Below are positions 13,415-15,732 of a DNA stretch of 15,732 nt, piece after piece. The stretch is taken from assembly GCA_041622675.1 (NCBI GenBank), contig JBFJYH010000054.1, positions 1 through 15,732 on the forward strand, read 5' to 3'. Origin of the DNA: Reddybacter sp041622675. Lineage in GTDB: Bacteria > Pseudomonadota > Gammaproteobacteria > Pseudomonadales > Porticoccaceae. Under the pieces are notes generated by a model. That model was not told the origin of the DNA and ran no database searches. It was given only the letters and a program-made list of their open reading frames with translations. Position numbers and translations under genes: made by a program. Numbering within the stretch: position 1 is the stretch's first letter; each line of letters starts with the position of its first letter.

Positions 13415-15514
13415 GTGGCGCGTAAAACAAATATTAATCGATATCGCAATATTGGCATCGTAGCGCATGTGGATGCGGGTAAAACAACGACCACTGAGCG
13501 CGTTTTGTTTTATACAGGTATGTCGCACAAAATTGGCGAAGTTCACGATGGTGCTGCCACCATGGACTGGATGGAGCAGGAACAGGAGCGTGGTATCACA
13601 ATCACCTCGGCGGCAACGACGTGCTTCTGGAGCGGAATGCAGGGGCAGTTTGACCAACACCGCATTAATATCATTGATACCCCCGGTCACGTTGATTTCA
13701 CCATTGAGGTTGAGCGCTCTTTACGGGTGCTCGATGCAGCAGTTGTCGTGCTTTGCGGCTCATCGGGTGTGCAGCCGCAGACCGAAACAGTATGGCGCCA
13801 GGCAGATAAGTACGAAGTGCCGCGTTTGGTTTTCGTCAATAAAATGGATCGCTCCGGCGCTGATTACTTGTCAGTTGTTGAGCAATTAAAAGAGCGCCTC
13901 GGCGCCAATGCCGTTCCGTTGCAGCTCGCTATCGGCGCGGAAGAAGAATTTAAAGGGGTGGTTGACCTAATTAAAATGAAGGCCATTCTTTGGAATGAAG
14001 CTGATCAGGGGACAACGTTTGAATACGGTGATATTCCCTCAGACATGGCCGATGAATGTCACCATTTGCGTGAATTGTTGGTCGAAGCTGCAGCAGAAGC
14101 CAATGATGACCTGATGGACAAATATCTCGACAGCGAGGTGCTTAGTGAGGACGAAATCAAGCAAGGTATTCGCGCCCGCACCCTAGCTAATGAAATTGTA
14201 CCGATATTATGTGGATCGGCATTTAAAAATAAGGGTGTGCAGGCAGTTCTCGATGCAGTGATTGAATTTTTGCCTTCACCTACAGAAGTGAAGCCCATCG
14301 AGGGTCTCTTAAGTGATGATGAGACCAGCGCTGTCCGAAACGCTGACGACGATGCGCCATTTTCGGCCTTAGCTTTCAAAATAGCTACCGATCCCTTTGT
14401 CGGAACACTCACCTTCATTCGAGTATATTCTGGTGTGTTGTCCCAGGGTGATGCCGTCTATAACGCAACGAAAGGCAAAAAAGAACGGGTTGGTCGCATG
14501 GTGCAAATGCATGCCAATGACAGAGAGGAGATTAAAGAGGTCCGCGCCGGTGATATCGCGGCGGCTATCGGCTTAAAGGATGTGACGACAGGTGATACCC
14601 TCTGCGCACTAGGCGACATCATTACCCTCGAGCGTATGGAGTTTCCAGACCCGGTGATCTCCGTTGCTGTCGAGCCGCGCTCGCAGGCAGATCAGGAAAA
14701 AATGGGTGTGGCTCTAGGCAAGTTAGCCCAGGAAGACCCTTCTTTTCGCGTTAAAACCGATGAGGAAACAGGCCAGACCATTATTTCGGGCATGGGCGAA
14801 TTGCATCTGGACATACTCGTCGACCGCATGCGGCGTGAGTTTTCTGTAGAGGCCAATATTGGCAAACCCCAGGTCGCTTATCGCGAGGCGATTCGCAATA
14901 CCTGTGAGGTCGAGGGCAAGTTCGTTCGCCAATCCGGTGGTCGTGGCCAGTACGGTCATGTCTGGATTAAGTTCGAGCCCCGTGAAGACGAGCAGGAAGG
15001 ATTGGAATTTATTAATGAGATAGTCGGGGGCGCAGTACCAAAAGATTATATACCGGCCGTTGAAAAAGGTATTGCTGAACAAATGAAAAATGGTGTGGTT
15101 GCGGGTTATCCACTCTTGGGCTTGAGAGCAACCTTGTACGATGGGTCTTTTCACGATGTCGACTCGAATGAAATGGCATTTAAGGTTGCCGGTTCCCTAG
15201 CTACTAAGAAGCTGGTAGATGAAGGTGGCGCTGTGTTGCTTGAACCCGTCATGCGTGTTGAAGTGGTTATGCCTGAAGAGAATATGGGCGATGTTGTGGG
15301 TGATCTTAACCGACGCAGAGGTATTATCCTGGGTATGGCTGACAATGCCTCCGGTAAGGTTGTGACGGCGGAAGTCCCGCTCGCTGAAATGTTTGGCTAT
15401 GCAACTGATGTCCGTTCTGCAACTCAGGGTCGAGCCACGTTTACCATGGAATTTTTAAAGTACAGCGAAGCGCCAAACAATGTGGCGCAAGCAATTATTA
15501 CGCGCAATGGCTAG
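13415..15514 (+). CDS. fusA: Elongation factor G
   Basis: EF-G is the GTPase that drives translocation and, with RRF, ribosome recycling. The product is 699 residues (E. coli 704). The G domain shows AHVDAGKT (17-24), the effector RGITI stretch, DTPGH (88-92, catalytic H92), NKMD (142-145) and SAF (268-270). Domains II-V follow, with RVYSGVL and KKERVGRM in II, and GMGELHLDILVDRM in III. Domain IV has RQSGGRGQYGHVW, and domain V includes LNRRRGIILG. I start at GTG 13415: GGAG (13405-13408) is 6 nt upstream, and MARKTNINRYRNIGI matches the family start. An in-frame GTG at 13397 would add six unmatched residues. Overall sequence resembles the pseudomonad FusA1 type. A second tuf gene starts 89 nt later. 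Confidence 0.98.
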   Translation: MARKTNINRYRNIGIVAHVDAGKTTTTERVLFYTGMSHKIGEVHDGAATMDWMEQEQERGITITSAATTCFWSGMQGQFDQHRINIIDTPGHVDFTIEVERSLRVLDAAVVVLCGSSGVQPQTETVWRQADKYEVPRLVFVNKMDRSGADYLSVVEQLKERLGANAVPLQLAIGAEEEFKGVVDLIKMKAILWNEADQGTTFEYGDIPSDMADECHHLRELLVEAAAEANDDLMDKYLDSEVLSEDEIKQGIRARTLANEIVPILCGSAFKNKGVQAVLDAVIEFLPSPTEVKPIEGLLSDDETSAVRNADDDAPFSALAFKIATDPFVGTLTFIRVYSGVLSQGDAVYNATKGKKERVGRMVQMHANDREEIKEVRAGDIAAAIGLKDVTTGDTLCALGDIITLERMEFPDPVISVAVEPRSQADQEKMGVALGKLAQEDPSFRVKTDEETGQTIISGMGELHLDILVDRMRREFSVEANIGKPQVAYREAIRNTCEVEGKFVRQSGGRGQYGHVWIKFEPREDEQEGLEFINEIVGGAVPKDYIPAVEKGIAEQMKNGVVAGYPLLGLRATLYDGSFHDVDSNEMAFKVAGSLATKKLVDEGGAVLLEPVMRVEVVMPEENMGDVVGDLNRRRGIILGMADNASGKVVTAEVPLAEMFGYATDVRSATQGRATFTMEFLKYSEAPNNVAQAIITRNG

Positions 15515-15603
15515 CAAGGGATTTGTGCGTAATATCAAGGGGTGTCGTGTTGAAAGCGGCATATAAGATCGGTGTCATTAACTTATTCTAAAGGAGAGCG
15601 GCA

Positions 15604-15732
15604 ATGGCAAAAGAGAAGTTCGAACGTAATAAACCCCACGTCAACGTAGGTACAATTGGCCACGTTGACCACGGTAAAACCACACTCACTGCGGCACTGA
15701 CGAGAGTTTGTGCGGAAGTTTGGGGTGGCGAA
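15604..15732 (+). CDS. tuf: Elongation factor Tu, N-terminal start (partial)
   Basis: The first 43 codons of a second EF-Tu gene run to the window edge. The N-terminus MAKEKFERNKPHVNVGTIGH leads into the P-loop GHVDHGKT (residues 19-26), which identifies EF-Tu rather than another GTPase. The ATG at 15604 is preceded by AAGGAG (15591-15596) at 7 nt, the strongest ribosome binding site in this part of the window. It occupies the tufA place after fusA in the str operon. The 89-nt spacer shows no clear promoter or terminator. The gene should continue for about 350 more codons beyond the window. Confidence 0.97.
   Translation, partial: MAKEKFERNKPHVNVGTIGHVDHGKTTLTAALTRVCAEVWGGE

Noticed and set aside
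15550..15567. TTGAAA and TATAAG as a promoter for the second tuf
   Set aside because: Each hexamer looks good, but only 6 bp separate them, which cannot form a sigma70 promoter, and no properly spaced partner was found for either.
1..15732. CRISPR array, insertion sequence, prophage, toxin-antitoxin or defence genes
   Set aside because: No regularly spaced repeats, transposase or recombinase motifs, or unexplained genes were seen on either strand. Gene content is fully accounted for by the core cluster.

Overview
The window is one continuous block of core information-processing genes, all on the + strand: tuf (3' end) - tRNA-Trp - secE - nusG - rplK - rplA - rplJ - rplL - rpoB - rpoC - rpsL - rpsG - fusA - tuf (5' start). 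This is the fused 'rif' (L11/L10/rpoBC) and 'str' (rpsL/rpsG/fusA/tuf) cluster in the order known from Pseudomonas and relatives. In E. coli the two clusters lie far apart. Beta (1359 aa) and beta' (1401 aa) carry the gammaproteobacterial insertions, and EF-G resembles the pseudomonad FusA1 type. Base composition looks moderate and even. Together these suggest a gammaproteobacterium of the Pseudomonadales/Cellvibrionales kind, possibly marine; the genus cannot be fixed from the sequence alone.

Layout. 1-320: end of one tuf copy, a terminator-like hairpin, and tRNA-Trp with an encoded CCA, 17 nt before secE. 321-1228: secE and nusG, 5 nt apart. 1229-2441: a leader with a candidate promoter and a candidate L1 site, then rplK and rplA overlapping at TAATG. 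2442-3647: a 249-nt structured leader (candidate L10 site), rplJ and rplL. 3648-3867: three tandem hairpins, the last a strong intrinsic terminator or attenuator. 3868-12223: rpoB, a GC-rich hairpin, and rpoC with a TTG start. 12224-13302: a near-consensus sigma70 promoter inside an inverted repeat, a terminator-like hairpin just before the rpsL ribosome binding site, then rpsL, a structured spacer (candidate S7 site) and rpsG. 13303-15732: a 17-bp terminator-like hairpin, fusA with a GTG start, and the first 43 codons of the second tuf copy.

The genes supply protein export (SecE), transcription (NusG, beta, beta') and translation (L11, L1, L10, L7/L12, S12, S7, EF-G, EF-Tu, tRNA-Trp). The regulatory logic is visible between the genes: repressor r-protein sites in leaders, a partial terminator separating abundant L7/L12 from RNA polymerase, and a separate str promoter.

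I looked for an undescribed system and found none. There are no mobile elements, CRISPR arrays, inteins, toxin-antitoxin or defence genes, broken genes or unexplained open reading frames. No gene-free stretch exceeds 300 bases. What deserves a second look is the intergenic RNA and DNA structure, mainly at 12241-12347, 13329-13389 and 3650-3718.
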